Part shown: piece by piece, positions 51,816 to 60,216 of the stretch
Numbering within the stretch: position 1 is the stretch's first letter
How the letters are laid out: each line of letters starts with the position of its first letter
NCBI GenBank assembly: GCA_023439305.1
Contig: JAEXOO010000028.1
Location: 1 to 64,000, forward strand
DNA length: 64,000 bases
Source of the DNA: Pseudomonadota bacterium
GTDB lineage: Bacteria; Pseudomonadota; Gammaproteobacteria; Burkholderiales; Burkholderiaceae_B
Reading direction: 5' to 3'
Notes under the pieces: model-generated
The model's input: only the letters and a program-made list of their open reading frames with translations
Database searches by the model: none
Told to the model about the DNA's origin: nothing
Program-made: the position numbers and the translations under genes

Positions 51816-53660
51816 ATGGCCCTTCCCAAAGAGAATCCGCGCACAACCGTCACAACCCCACAGTGGGTGACGGTAGCACTATCTGCAGCAGGAACCGTTT
51901 TAATTTTATTTCAGATACTGAAATTCAGCTCTTATGGTTTAGATTTTACCGATGAGTCATTCTATTTAAATTGGATTTCAACTCCGTATCTCTATAAATT
52001 CTCTTTAACGCAGTTTGGTTATATCTACCATCCGTTGTATTTAATATTAGATGGAGATATCGCCAACCTTCGTCGGGCGAATGCACTTATCACTTTTTCT
52101 CTTTCCTGGACGCTGGCATACATCCATCTCAGCAGAACCACCCCTCTAGTCACACACCCCGCCATAACTCTGCACAGCGTGTCGGCAGGACTCGCATGCA
52201 GCAGCTTGCTCTTATTTGACACCTGGCTGCTTACTCCCAGCTATAACAGCCTGGCATTACAGGCCCTTCTAGTGACAGGGATAGGTTTAATACTTGCTGA
52301 AAGAGCACCTACTCGCACCAGCATAGCTGGATTCTTTACTCTGGGACTTGGTGGCTGGATGGCCTTTATGGCCAAACCAAGCACGGCGCTCGCCCTGGCG
52401 ATCATCACCCCCATCTACTTGCTGCTAGCTCGTAAATTTTCATTGCGCTTGATACTTGTATCAATTTTCAGCGCCGTTTTTTTTCTTTTCATCAGCGCGC
52501 TTCTCATCGATGGCAGCATCACCAGCTTTATCAGTAGATTCCAAACCGGCCTTGATTTTGGTCGCCATCTAGGTGGCGGACATACACTTGATCAGATTCT
52601 TCGCCTAGAAGAACTTATTCTTAGCGATGACGAAAAAAAATTTATATTTTATATATTTTCAATTTCATTTTTTATCATTTTACTTTCATGGCTAGAGAAC
52701 CATAAACCAAGAACAACCTTAATCTCTACCCCATTATTAATCGCAATATTTTTATTCATACCCTACACGCTACTCAACCTCTCCGACTGGAGCCTTAGTG
52801 TAGGAAAATTTCAAAACCTTCTACTATCCGGCATTATCTATGCCATATTTCTGGCCAGCCTGCTGCTCAGCCAATTTCGTTCGCCGCTTCAAACACCCCT
52901 GACGCAATGGGCCACTGTTGCCTTGTGGGCAGTGATGCCATACATCTATGCATTTGGCTCGAACGGGAATTACTGGCAAGTCGGAGACTCCGCGATCTTC
53001 TTCTGGCTGATTGCCGCCTTCACATTGCTTGCCCCCCTGGCTCGACAACTCGCATCATGGGCATTCGCTGTTCCCTTGGTCCTGATCACACAGGTCCTCA
53101 TTGCCGCCTTATTACAAACAGGACTGGAGCGCCCTTATCGACAACCCGGCCCCCTCCATCTGAATGAAGCTGCACTTGAAATAGGCCCGCAGCGCTCCAC
53201 GCTGGTGCTGTCATCACGCTATGCTGACTATCTATCAGCTGCCATCAAGACCGCGTACGATGCCGGCTTCCAGCCCCAAACACCCGTAATAGATCTATCC
53301 GGCCAATCCCCCGGGGTTCTTTACGCGCTGAGCGCCCACAGCATCGGTCAGGCCTGGATGATTGGCGGCTATCCGGGCAGTACCGACCTAGCCAGAGCCG
53401 CCCTGCTTCTCACCCCCTGCCATGACCTCGCCACAGCCTGGCTATTAGTCGAACCAACTGGCCCGCGCCACCTTCCGACAACTCTGCTGAACGAGCTCGG
53501 CATGAGTTTTCCAAAGGACTATGAACGTGTGGGAGCATGGCAAACATCACCAAGCGCCGGCGGATATACTGAGCCGCGCACTCAAGAACTATATAAGCCA
53601 CTGTTGCCGAACGATGCAGAAGCACACTGCCGGACAACACGAGCAAAGGACCTGAAATGA
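51816..53660 (+). CDS. Large polytopic membrane protein, putative GT-C-type glycosyltransferase
   Basis: 614 aa with about 11-12 membrane helices in the first 430 residues and a soluble C-terminal domain of about 170 residues. The first periplasmic loop carries an acidic pair, GLDFTDESFYLNW (Asp46-Glu47), in the place where GT-C enzymes (ArnT/Pmt-like, Gtr serotype enzymes) have catalytic acidic residues. Overall similarity to any named family is not recognised. First gene of an operon that also encodes GtrA and a GtrB-like GT2, so it fits the third component (GtrC-like) that transfers a polyprenyl-phosphate-linked sugar in the periplasm. AT-rich in its middle part. Overlaps wbqC-like gene by 4 bases. 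Confidence 0.65.
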   Translation: MALPKENPRTTVTTPQWVTVALSAAGTVLILFQILKFSSYGLDFTDESFYLNWISTPYLYKFSLTQFGYIYHPLYLILDGDIANLRRANALITFSLSWTLAYIHLSRTTPLVTHPAITLHSVSAGLACSSLLLFDTWLLTPSYNSLALQALLVTGIGLILAERAPTRTSIAGFFTLGLGGWMAFMAKPSTALALAIITPIYLLLARKFSLRLILVSIFSAVFFLFISALLIDGSITSFISRFQTGLDFGRHLGGGHTLDQILRLEELILSDDEKKFIFYIFSISFFIILLSWLENHKPRTTLISTPLLIAIFLFIPYTLLNLSDWSLSVGKFQNLLLSGIIYAIFLASLLLSQFRSPLQTPLTQWATVALWAVMPYIYAFGSNGNYWQVGDSAIFFWLIAAFTLLAPLARQLASWAFAVPLVLITQVLIAALLQTGLERPYRQPGPLHLNEAALEIGPQRSTLVLSSRYADYLSAAIKTAYDAGFQPQTPVIDLSGQSPGVLYALSAHSIGQAWMIGGYPGSTDLARAALLLTPCHDLATAWLLVEPTGPRHLPTTLLNELGMSFPKDYERVGAWQTSPSAGGYTEPRTQELYKPLLPNDAEAHCRTTRAKDLK

Positions 53661-54349
53661 AGAAAGTTGCCATCGTCCAGTCAAACTACATACCGTGGAA
53701 AGGCTACTTCGACATGATTGCAGCCGTGGATGAATTCATTCTCTACGACGATATGCAGTACACACGGCGCGACTGGCGCAATCGCAACCAGATCAAGACT
53801 CCACAGGGACTTCAATGGCTCACTGTACCCGTCCGCGTCAAAGGGAAGTATCATCAAAAAATTCGCGAGACCGAGATAGAAGGAACCGCCTGGGCCGAGG
53901 ACCACTGGAAAGCGCTCGCCCAGAACTATAGCCGCGCCCCTCACTTCAAAGAGATTGCTGAATGGCTGGAGCCGTTATACCGCGGCGCTTTGCCCCTTAC
54001 TCTTTCGGAGTTGAATCGCTTGTTCATCGGATCCATCTGCGACTACCTGGAGATCCGAACCACTATCTCAAATTCGTGGGACTACCAACTGGTCGATGGA
54101 AAAACTGAGCGCTTGGCCGACCTTTGCGCACAAGCAGGCGGTACCGAATACATCTCAGGCCCCGCCGCTAAAGACTATATAGACGAAACCATTTTCCGCG
54201 AACGGGACATTACGCTCACCTGGTTCGACTACGCCGGATACCCGGAGTACCCACAGCTCTGGGGCGAATTTACACATGGCGTCACCATTCTGGACATGTT
54301 GTTTAACTGCGGCCGGCTCTCCTCCAGCCACATGAGATATACAAAATGA
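53657..54349 (+). CDS. WbqC-family protein
   Basis: 230 aa. The start KKVAIVQSNYIPWKGYFDMI, then EFILYDDMQYTRRDWRNRNQIKTPQGLQWLTVPV, is the WbqC-like family signature. Members occur in many O-antigen and glycan loci, mostly without an assigned reaction. Later segment GGTEYISGPAAKDYIDE is also conserved. Soluble, no signal peptide. Second gene of the cluster, overlapping both neighbours by 4 bases. A role in modifying the amino sugar made by rmlA-rmlB-wecE is plausible but not shown by the sequence. Confidence 0.85.
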   Translation: MKKVAIVQSNYIPWKGYFDMIAAVDEFILYDDMQYTRRDWRNRNQIKTPQGLQWLTVPVRVKGKYHQKIRETEIEGTAWAEDHWKALAQNYSRAPHFKEIAEWLEPLYRGALPLTLSELNRLFIGSICDYLEIRTTISNSWDYQLVDGKTERLADLCAQAGGTEYISGPAAKDYIDETIFRERDITLTWFDYAGYPEYPQLWGEFTHGVTILDMLFNCGRLSSSHMRYTK

Positions 54350-55290
54350 AACTGTCGGTTGTCGCCTCTCTCTATCAATCTGCGCCCTACATCCACGAGT
54401 TCCTCGAAAGGGCTGCCGCAGCGGCACAAGCCATTGTCCAAAACGACTATGAGCTCATTTTGGTGAATGATGGATCGCCCGATGACAGTCTGCAGAAAGC
54501 GGTAGAGCAAGCCAAGCTAGACCCTCATATCGTTGTTATTGATCTGTCGCGCAACTTTGGGCATCACAAAGCCATGATGACGGGCCTGGCACACGCAAAG
54601 GGAGAGCACATCTTCCTGATCGACAGCGACCTCGAAGAAGAACCGGAATGGCTGATAGACTTTGCCGATCAGATGAAAGCAGAAGCCTGCGATGTGATCT
54701 ATGGCGTACAGCAAAAACGCAAGGGCAACTGGTTCGAAAGCTGGAGCGGTCAATGGTTCTACCGCATCTTCAACGCATTGGCTGGGCTCAAGCTGCCCGA
54801 CAATCTGGTTACGGCGCGGCTGATGAGCAGACGCTATGTCGATGCGCTCCTGAGCCACAAAGAAAGAGAAGTACTGATTGCCGGCCTATGGCAGATCACC
54901 GGATTCCAACAGAACCCGAAGAAAGTGACCAAGCACAGCACCAGCCAAACCACTTATACATTCAGAAAAAAACTGGCGCACCTCATCAACGCCATCACAT
55001 CATTTAGCAATCAACCCCTTATAGGTATTTTCTACATGGGGCTATTGATTTCATTTTTTGATCTTATATATATCGGTTTTTTAGTATTTAACTGGCTTTT
55101 TTTCTCTACCCCACTCAATGGATGGACTTCAGTCATGGCGTCCATCTGGCTCCTGGGCGGAATGATTATTTCCTTCGTCGGAGTAATAGGAATTTATCTC
55201 TCAAAGATATTTTCTGAAGTAAAGCAAAGACCATACACTATCGTTCGGCATATTTACCAATACAGCCCAGAAGACAAGGAAGAAAAATGA
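54346..55290 (+). CDS. GT2 glycosyltransferase, GtrB/polyprenyl-phosphate sugar synthase type
   Basis: 314 aa. N-terminal GT-A domain with LILVNDGSPDDSLQ near 37-50, NFGHHKAMMTGLAHAKGEHIFLIDSDLEEEPEWL near 70-103 (DxD at 93-95), followed by two membrane helices about 224-252 and 263-289. This is the architecture of GtrB/DPMS-like enzymes that make undecaprenyl-phosphate sugars. Partner GtrA is encoded at 56863. The donor is probably the dTDP-amino sugar whose synthesis genes close the operon, though GtrB usually uses UDP-glucose. Confidence 0.85.
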   Translation: MKLSVVASLYQSAPYIHEFLERAAAAAQAIVQNDYELILVNDGSPDDSLQKAVEQAKLDPHIVVIDLSRNFGHHKAMMTGLAHAKGEHIFLIDSDLEEEPEWLIDFADQMKAEACDVIYGVQQKRKGNWFESWSGQWFYRIFNALAGLKLPDNLVTARLMSRRYVDALLSHKEREVLIAGLWQITGFQQNPKKVTKHSTSQTTYTFRKKLAHLINAITSFSNQPLIGIFYMGLLISFFDLIYIGFLVFNWLFFSTPLNGWTSVMASIWLLGGMIISFVGVIGIYLSKIFSEVKQRPYTIVRHIYQYSPEDKEEK

Positions 55291-55952
55291 AAAAGCCACT
55301 TATACTATTTGGCAATACAGAGATGGCCGAGCTTGCTCATTTTTATTTCACCCATGACTCTGATTATAAAATATCGGCATTTACGGTAGATTCCGCATAC
55401 ATAAAAGAAGAAACCTTCTGCGGCCTGCCTGTTATTCCTTTCGAGCAACTGCAATCGCACATGACACCTGAAAGCCACAGCATGTATATTGCCCTGGCTT
55501 ATTCTAAATTGAATACCATACGCAAGGAAAAGTATCTGGCTGCCAAGAAAATGGGCTACACATTTGCCAGCTACATCAGCTCTAGAGCAACTGTTCTCAA
55601 TGAGGGTCGAATTGGAGAAAATTGCTTCATCTTTGAAGACAATACCGTCCAGCCTTTTGTGCAGATAGGGAACAATGTAACCCTATGGAGCGGCAATCAC
55701 ATCGGCCATCATTCCGTTATCCACGATCACACTTTTGTGGCATCTCATGCCGTCATCTCCGGAGGGGTGGTCATTGGCGAACAGTGCTTCATCGGCGTCA
55801 ACGCCACGTTGCGCGACCATATCACCGTAGGCGATCGATGTGTCATTGGCGCAGGGGCGCTATTATTGTCCGATGCGGAACCTGACGGAGTGTACGGCGG
55901 TACCGCCAGCACACGCTCACGCGTCCCAAGCTCTCGCCTGAAGGATCTATGA
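55287..55952 (+). CDS. PglD/NeuD-like sugar acyltransferase
   Basis: 221 aa. N-terminal nucleotide-binding-like module (KPLILFGNTEMAELAHFYF) and a left-handed beta-helix from about residue 95 (SYISSRATVLNEGRIGENCFIFEDNTVQPFVQIGNNVTLWSGNHIGHHSVIHDHTFVA). The HIGHHS/IHDH part contains candidate catalytic histidines. With WecE supplying a 4-amino group on a dTDP-6-deoxyhexose, this enzyme could N-acylate it, like VioB or WecD do. Acyl donor and acceptor are inferred. Confidence 0.8.
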   Translation: MKKPLILFGNTEMAELAHFYFTHDSDYKISAFTVDSAYIKEETFCGLPVIPFEQLQSHMTPESHSMYIALAYSKLNTIRKEKYLAAKKMGYTFASYISSRATVLNEGRIGENCFIFEDNTVQPFVQIGNNVTLWSGNHIGHHSVIHDHTFVASHAVISGGVVIGEQCFIGVNATLRDHITVGDRCVIGAGALLLSDAEPDGVYGGTASTRSRVPSSRLKDL

Positions 55953-56866
55953 TGCCGCGTTGGATCAAGCTCGGACAAATCTATATGCCCAATGGAAGCG
56001 GCCAACACCCGAAGCTCGTGTCGCATGCTGCCAATCCACTGCCAGTGCATCTTGAAGGCGATATCTATCGCATTTTTTTCAGCGGCCGCGATGCAAGGAA
56101 CCGATCCTCGGTCGGCGCCGTAGACATGGACATTGTTCAGCGCCGTATTGTGCAAGAACATGCTCTTCCCTTTTTTCAGCATGGCCCCGAAGGCAGCTTC
56201 TTTGCTGATGGGGTCAGTATTGGAAACTGCTATGAAGCTGACGGCACTCAATACATGCTGTTCATGGGGTGGCAGACTCCTGCCGACGGACATTGGCGAG
56301 GAGACATAGGCCGACTGATCGTAACCCCTGAGCTCGCGCTCGAACTCGATAGCCCGGCCCCGTTCATGGCAAGCGATCCCACAGACCCGATCAGCCTCTC
56401 CTACCCATGGGTCTGTACGCGACCCGCGGGCGGTTTTGACATGTGGTATGGCTCGACACTCAACTGGGATGCGGGAAATGGCGAAATGCTGCATGTGATA
56501 CAACACGCCACCTCAGAGGACGGCCATGCCTGGAATCGTCAGGGCTTGTCCGTACCCTATGAACTGGGCGTGGCACAGGCATTTTCTCGACCTACCGTCG
56601 CACGAAACCAGGACGGCACCCTGGACATGTGGTTCTCGTACCGAAACGGATCCGGCACAAGCTACCGTATCGGCCATGCCACATCCGCGAACGGCAGCAC
56701 ATGGACGCTGAATCTGGCGCGCCCGGGTATAGACGTCTCAGAAACAGGGTGGGACTCTGAAATGATCGAATATCCGTTTGTCTTTGACCATGGGGAACAT
56801 CGCTACATGCTATATAACGGCAATGGCTTTGGGAAAACCGGTTTTGGCTTAGCCGTTCTCGAATGA
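55949..56866 (+). CDS. Glycosidase-like five-bladed beta-propeller protein
   Basis: 305 aa without a signal peptide. Repeated blades of the GH32/43/68-type superfamily are suggested by YRIFFSGRDARNRSSVGAVDMD, FFADGVSIGNCYEADGTQYMLFMGWQ, SYPWVCTRPAGGFDMWYGST, SRPTVARNQDGTLDMWFSYR and YPFVFDHGEHRYMLYNGNGFG. Acidic residues in these segments could be catalytic, but no family-level assignment is safe. A cytoplasmic glycosidase-like protein in a glycan assembly operon is unusual; it might act as an enzyme on lipid-linked or nucleotide sugars or as a binding protein. Coupled to both neighbours by 4-base overlaps. Confidence 0.7.
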   Translation: MMPRWIKLGQIYMPNGSGQHPKLVSHAANPLPVHLEGDIYRIFFSGRDARNRSSVGAVDMDIVQRRIVQEHALPFFQHGPEGSFFADGVSIGNCYEADGTQYMLFMGWQTPADGHWRGDIGRLIVTPELALELDSPAPFMASDPTDPISLSYPWVCTRPAGGFDMWYGSTLNWDAGNGEMLHVIQHATSEDGHAWNRQGLSVPYELGVAQAFSRPTVARNQDGTLDMWFSYRNGSGTSYRIGHATSANGSTWTLNLARPGIDVSETGWDSEMIEYPFVFDHGEHRYMLYNGNGFGKTGFGLAVLE

Positions 56867-57288
56867 AATTATCCCAGACACCGATCATTTCCAAAAAAAC
56901 GTCTCGACAACTAATCAGCTATGCTTTGATAGGATTATTGAGCAACGGTATCGGCTACGGCTTCTATCTTATCTTGACCAGCTACGGTCTTCCTCCCAGG
57001 TTAACTGTAACTGCTCTTTATTCCATCAGCGCCTGTATCGGTTTTTTTGCCAATCGCACAGTAACTTTTCGGCACCAGGGACGTATCGGCAAGGCAGGCA
57101 TTCGTTACATTGCTACCCAATTCTCAGGGTACATACTGAACATTGCACTACTTACAGTGTTTTACGACTGGCTTGGCTTTCCTCATCAATATGTCCAAGC
57201 AGCCGCCATTTTCATCGTTGCCATCTTTTTATTTATTGTTTCTCGATTTTTTGTATTTGCACCAGGTCACGACAATAACAGCACGTAA
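56863..57288 (+). CDS. gtrA: GtrA-family flippase-like membrane protein
   Basis: 141 aa with four membrane helices and the GtrA signature: LISYALIGLLSNGIGYGFYLILT near the start, CIGFFANRTVTFRHQG with conserved Asn-Arg-x-x-Thr-Phe, and a basic C-terminus after the last helix. GtrA proteins are proposed to translocate undecaprenyl-phosphate-linked sugars. Its presence with a GtrB-like GT2 and a large membrane protein makes a three-part Gtr-type set. Confidence 0.88.
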   Translation: MKLSQTPIISKKTSRQLISYALIGLLSNGIGYGFYLILTSYGLPPRLTVTALYSISACIGFFANRTVTFRHQGRIGKAGIRYIATQFSGYILNIALLTVFYDWLGFPHQYVQAAAIFIVAIFLFIVSRFFVFAPGHDNNST

Positions 57289-57293
57289 AATCC

Positions 57294-58178
57294 ATGAAAT
57301 CCTGCATTGAATGCAATCATATTTTCTCCTCGCCTGCATGGACCTGCCCGGCGTGTGGTCATGAGCCGCGACGTCTGAACGGCATCGTGGCTCATGCCTG
57401 CGACCTTGCCGAGGCCGGGGGAGGATTCAAACCCGAATATTTCGCTACGCTGGCACAACTGGAGGCAGCCAACTTCTGGTTTCGCGCCCGCAACGAGTTG
57501 ATTATCTGGGCACTGGGCACCTATCAGCCGAAAGCAGAGTCATTTCTTGAGGTCGGTTGCGGTACCGGTTTTGTGCTTTCGGGCATCGCCGCCGCCTACC
57601 CTGAAATGAATCTGAAAGGCAGCGAAATATTCATCGACGGCTTGTCTCAGGCAGCTACCCGGCTGCCTGACGTCGACTTTATGCAAATGGATGCCCGCCA
57701 TGTTCCTTACGTCGAAGAATTTGACGCCATCGGCGCATTCGATGTACTGGAGCACATCGAAGAAGACGAAAAAGTTCTGGCGCAACTTCACCGCGCACTG
57801 AAACCAGGCGGCATTTTATTACTGACCGTGCCGCAGCACCCCTGGCTCTGGAGCGCCACCGACGACTATGCCTGTCACGTGCGCCGATACACAAACGACG
57901 AGCTGACGCGCAAGCTGCTCGCCAACGACTTCGTCATTGAACGCAATACCTCGTTTGTCAGCCTGCTGCTGCCGGCCATGCTGCTTTCCCGCCGCAAAAA
58001 AGTAGACCCTACGGCTGAGCACGACATCCTGGCTGAACTGCGACTGCCCAAGCTGATCAACGAGAGCATGTATGCAGTCATGCGAGCCGAAAAGGCGCTG
58101 ATCAAATGCGGGATTAATCTCCCCTTGGGCGGCTCGAGACTGGCAGTGGCCAGAAAGAAAACTAAGGAAACCGCATGA
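57294..58178 (+). CDS. SAM-dependent methyltransferase with N-terminal zinc ribbon
   Basis: 294 aa. N-terminal four-cysteine ribbon: Cys4, Cys7 (SCIECN) and Cys18, Cys21 (TCPACG). Class I SAM domain follows: FLEVGCGTGFVLSGIAAAYP (motif I), MDARHVPYVEEFDAIGAFDVLEHIEED and LKPGGILLLTVPQHPWLWS. Architecture resembles sugar- and lipid-directed methyltransferases such as those in glycan clusters. Target unknown; a methyl group on the Gtr-transferred sugar is a reasonable guess. It overlaps rmlA by 4 bases. Confidence 0.82.
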   Translation: MKSCIECNHIFSSPAWTCPACGHEPRRLNGIVAHACDLAEAGGGFKPEYFATLAQLEAANFWFRARNELIIWALGTYQPKAESFLEVGCGTGFVLSGIAAAYPEMNLKGSEIFIDGLSQAATRLPDVDFMQMDARHVPYVEEFDAIGAFDVLEHIEEDEKVLAQLHRALKPGGILLLTVPQHPWLWSATDDYACHVRRYTNDELTRKLLANDFVIERNTSFVSLLLPAMLLSRRKKVDPTAEHDILAELRLPKLINESMYAVMRAEKALIKCGINLPLGGSRLAVARKKTKETA

Positions 58179-59062
58179 AAGCCATCATCCTAGCGGGCGG
58201 CGCCGGTTCACGCCTGTACCCCCTGACACAGATATCCAGCAAGCAACTGCAAGCCGTTTTTGACAAACCCATGATTTATTATCCCCTGACCGTGCTCATT
58301 GCCTCGGGGATAAAGGAGCTCTGTCTCATTTCCACTCCCGGCGATCTGCCTCGGTTTAAGGCCCTGCTGGGCGACGGCAAGCAATGGGGTGTGACTATCG
58401 ACTACCGCATTCAGGAAAAACCGGAAGGAATTGCACAGGCCTTCTTGATCGCAGCCGACTTTGTAGGCTCTGACAATGTGATTCTGATGCTGGGCGACAA
58501 TATCTTTTCGGGCGGAGACGACTTCCCCCGTGCGGTATCGGGCTTTACCAGCGGCGCTACAATTTTTGCCTACCATGTAAAAGATCCGCAACGATATGGA
58601 GTCGTGGAATTCGACAGTACCGGCCGCGCCATTTCCATCGAGGAAAAACCACAGCATCCAAAAAGCAGCTACGCCGTGCCAGGAGTCTATATCTACGACA
58701 ACACAGTCCTGGACATCGCACGAACGATTGCACCCTCGGCACGCGGAGAGCTTGAAATTACTGATGTCAATCTGGAGTACCTGAAACAGGGCAAGCTGCA
58801 AGTACGGCGACTGAGCCGCGGTTTCGCCTGGCTGGACGCAGGAACCAGCACCGCTTTGCACGAGGCGTCCTCGTACATTGAAGCTATCGAACGCCGTCAG
58901 GGAATAAAGATCGGCTGCCCGGAAGAAGCGGCACTCGTCCGAGGATTTCTTCGCATCGAACAGTTTGAATCACTGATCGAGCGTATGCCCACATGTGAAT
59001 ACAGTGCTTACCTGCATGGCGTCGCCGACGAATGGCACAGGTTGCAAGGAGACGGAAAATGA
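58175..59062 (+). CDS. rmlA: Glucose-1-phosphate thymidylyltransferase
   Basis: 295 aa. Nucleotidyl-transfer motif KAIILAGGAGSRLYPLTQISSKQLQAVFDKPMIYYPL, then EKPEGIAQAFLIAADFVG and VMLGDNIF. Converts glucose-1-phosphate and dTTP to dTDP-glucose. It is joined to wecE by a 4-base overlap region (next ATG at 59059). It serves both the dTDP-amino sugar of this cluster and, with rmlC-rmlD at 33.5-35.0 kb, dTDP-rhamnose. Confidence 0.95.
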   Translation: MKAIILAGGAGSRLYPLTQISSKQLQAVFDKPMIYYPLTVLIASGIKELCLISTPGDLPRFKALLGDGKQWGVTIDYRIQEKPEGIAQAFLIAADFVGSDNVILMLGDNIFSGGDDFPRAVSGFTSGATIFAYHVKDPQRYGVVEFDSTGRAISIEEKPQHPKSSYAVPGVYIYDNTVLDIARTIAPSARGELEITDVNLEYLKQGKLQVRRLSRGFAWLDAGTSTALHEASSYIEAIERRQGIKIGCPEEAALVRGFLRIEQFESLIERMPTCEYSAYLHGVADEWHRLQGDGK

Positions 59063-60216
59063 CTCAAAAGATCCAATTCAACCGGCCATACATCACCGGA
59101 AAAGAGGTGCAGCATATCGTCGAGGCCGCATCGGCCAATATGCTGGCCGGCGACGGATCTTTCACCAAGCGATGCCACCAATGGCTTGAGCATCAAAGCG
59201 GCAGCACGAAGGCCTTACTGACGCACTCATGCACCGCCGCGCTGGAAATGTCCGCACTGCTTCTGGATATACAGCCAGGCGACGAAATCATCATGCCTTC
59301 GTTCACCTTCGTCTCCACCGCCAACGCCTTCGTGCTTCGGGGAGGAATTCCGGTATTCGTCGACATACGTCCCGACACGCTCAACCTGGACGAAACGCTG
59401 ATTGAGTCCGCCATCACAACACGCACCCGAGCCATTGTTCCGGTACATTACGCAGGCGTCGCCTGCGACATGGACGCCATCATGGACATCGCCCGACGTT
59501 ACGGGTTGAGTGTCGTCGAGGATGCTGCGCAAGGTGTCATGGCGAGCTACAAAGGCCAGGCGCTGGGCAGTATCGGCGACATGGGCGCATACAGTTTTCA
59601 CGAAACAAAGAACGTCATTTCAGGCGAAGGCGGGGCTCTGCTGGTCCAAAATCCCCAGCTAGCCATGCGTGCGGAGATCATCCGGGAAAAAGGCACGGAT
59701 CGCAGTCGTTTCTTTCGCGGCGAGGTGGACAAATACACATGGCAGGAAGTGGGGTCTTCATTTCTTCCCGGCGAGTTGATCGCAGCGTTCCTATGGGCCC
59801 AGCTCCAGGATGCGGAACGCATCACCCGCGAACGCCTGGCGATCTGGGACCGGTATCACACGCTGCTGCAGCCTCTGGAAGAAAAAGGTTGGCTCAAGCG
59901 TCCATTCATACCCAGCGATTGCCAGCACAATGCCCACATGTATTACGTGTTGCTGGCGCCGGATATTGACCGACAACGTGTGTTGGATGAACTCAAATCC
60001 CACCAAATCTTCTCCGTGTTCCACTATGTCCCCTTGCACTCGTCGCCTGGCGGGCAGCGATATGGCCGCGCACACGGTGAACTGAACGTCACCGACACAC
60101 AGTCCGAACGCCTCATTCGCCTACCGCTATGGCTAGGGCTGAACGACGACCAGCAAGAACATATTGTCTCGACCCTGAAAAGCGCGATCACCGGATCGGC
60201 ACGACACACTCAATGA
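59059..60216 (+). CDS. wecE: dTDP-4-amino-4,6-dideoxygalactose transaminase
   Basis: 385-aa DegT/DnrJ/EryC1 PLP enzyme. Aligns closely with E. coli WecE: LCGDGGFTRRC-like LAGDGSFTKRCHQWLE, THSCTAALEMSALLLDIQPGDEIIMPSFTFVSTANAFVLRGG and VPVHYAGVACDMD. PLP lysine is Lys184 in SFHETKNVISGEGG. It aminates dTDP-4-keto-6-deoxyglucose to dTDP-Fuc4N. E. coli uses it in enterobacterial common antigen, but the other wec genes are absent here. Start at ATG 59059. Confidence 0.92.
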   Translation: MTQKIQFNRPYITGKEVQHIVEAASANMLAGDGSFTKRCHQWLEHQSGSTKALLTHSCTAALEMSALLLDIQPGDEIIMPSFTFVSTANAFVLRGGIPVFVDIRPDTLNLDETLIESAITTRTRAIVPVHYAGVACDMDAIMDIARRYGLSVVEDAAQGVMASYKGQALGSIGDMGAYSFHETKNVISGEGGALLVQNPQLAMRAEIIREKGTDRSRFFRGEVDKYTWQEVGSSFLPGELIAAFLWAQLQDAERITRERLAIWDRYHTLLQPLEEKGWLKRPFIPSDCQHNAHMYYVLLAPDIDRQRVLDELKSHQIFSVFHYVPLHSSPGGQRYGRAHGELNVTDTQSERLIRLPLWLGLNDDQQEHIVSTLKSAITGSARHTQ

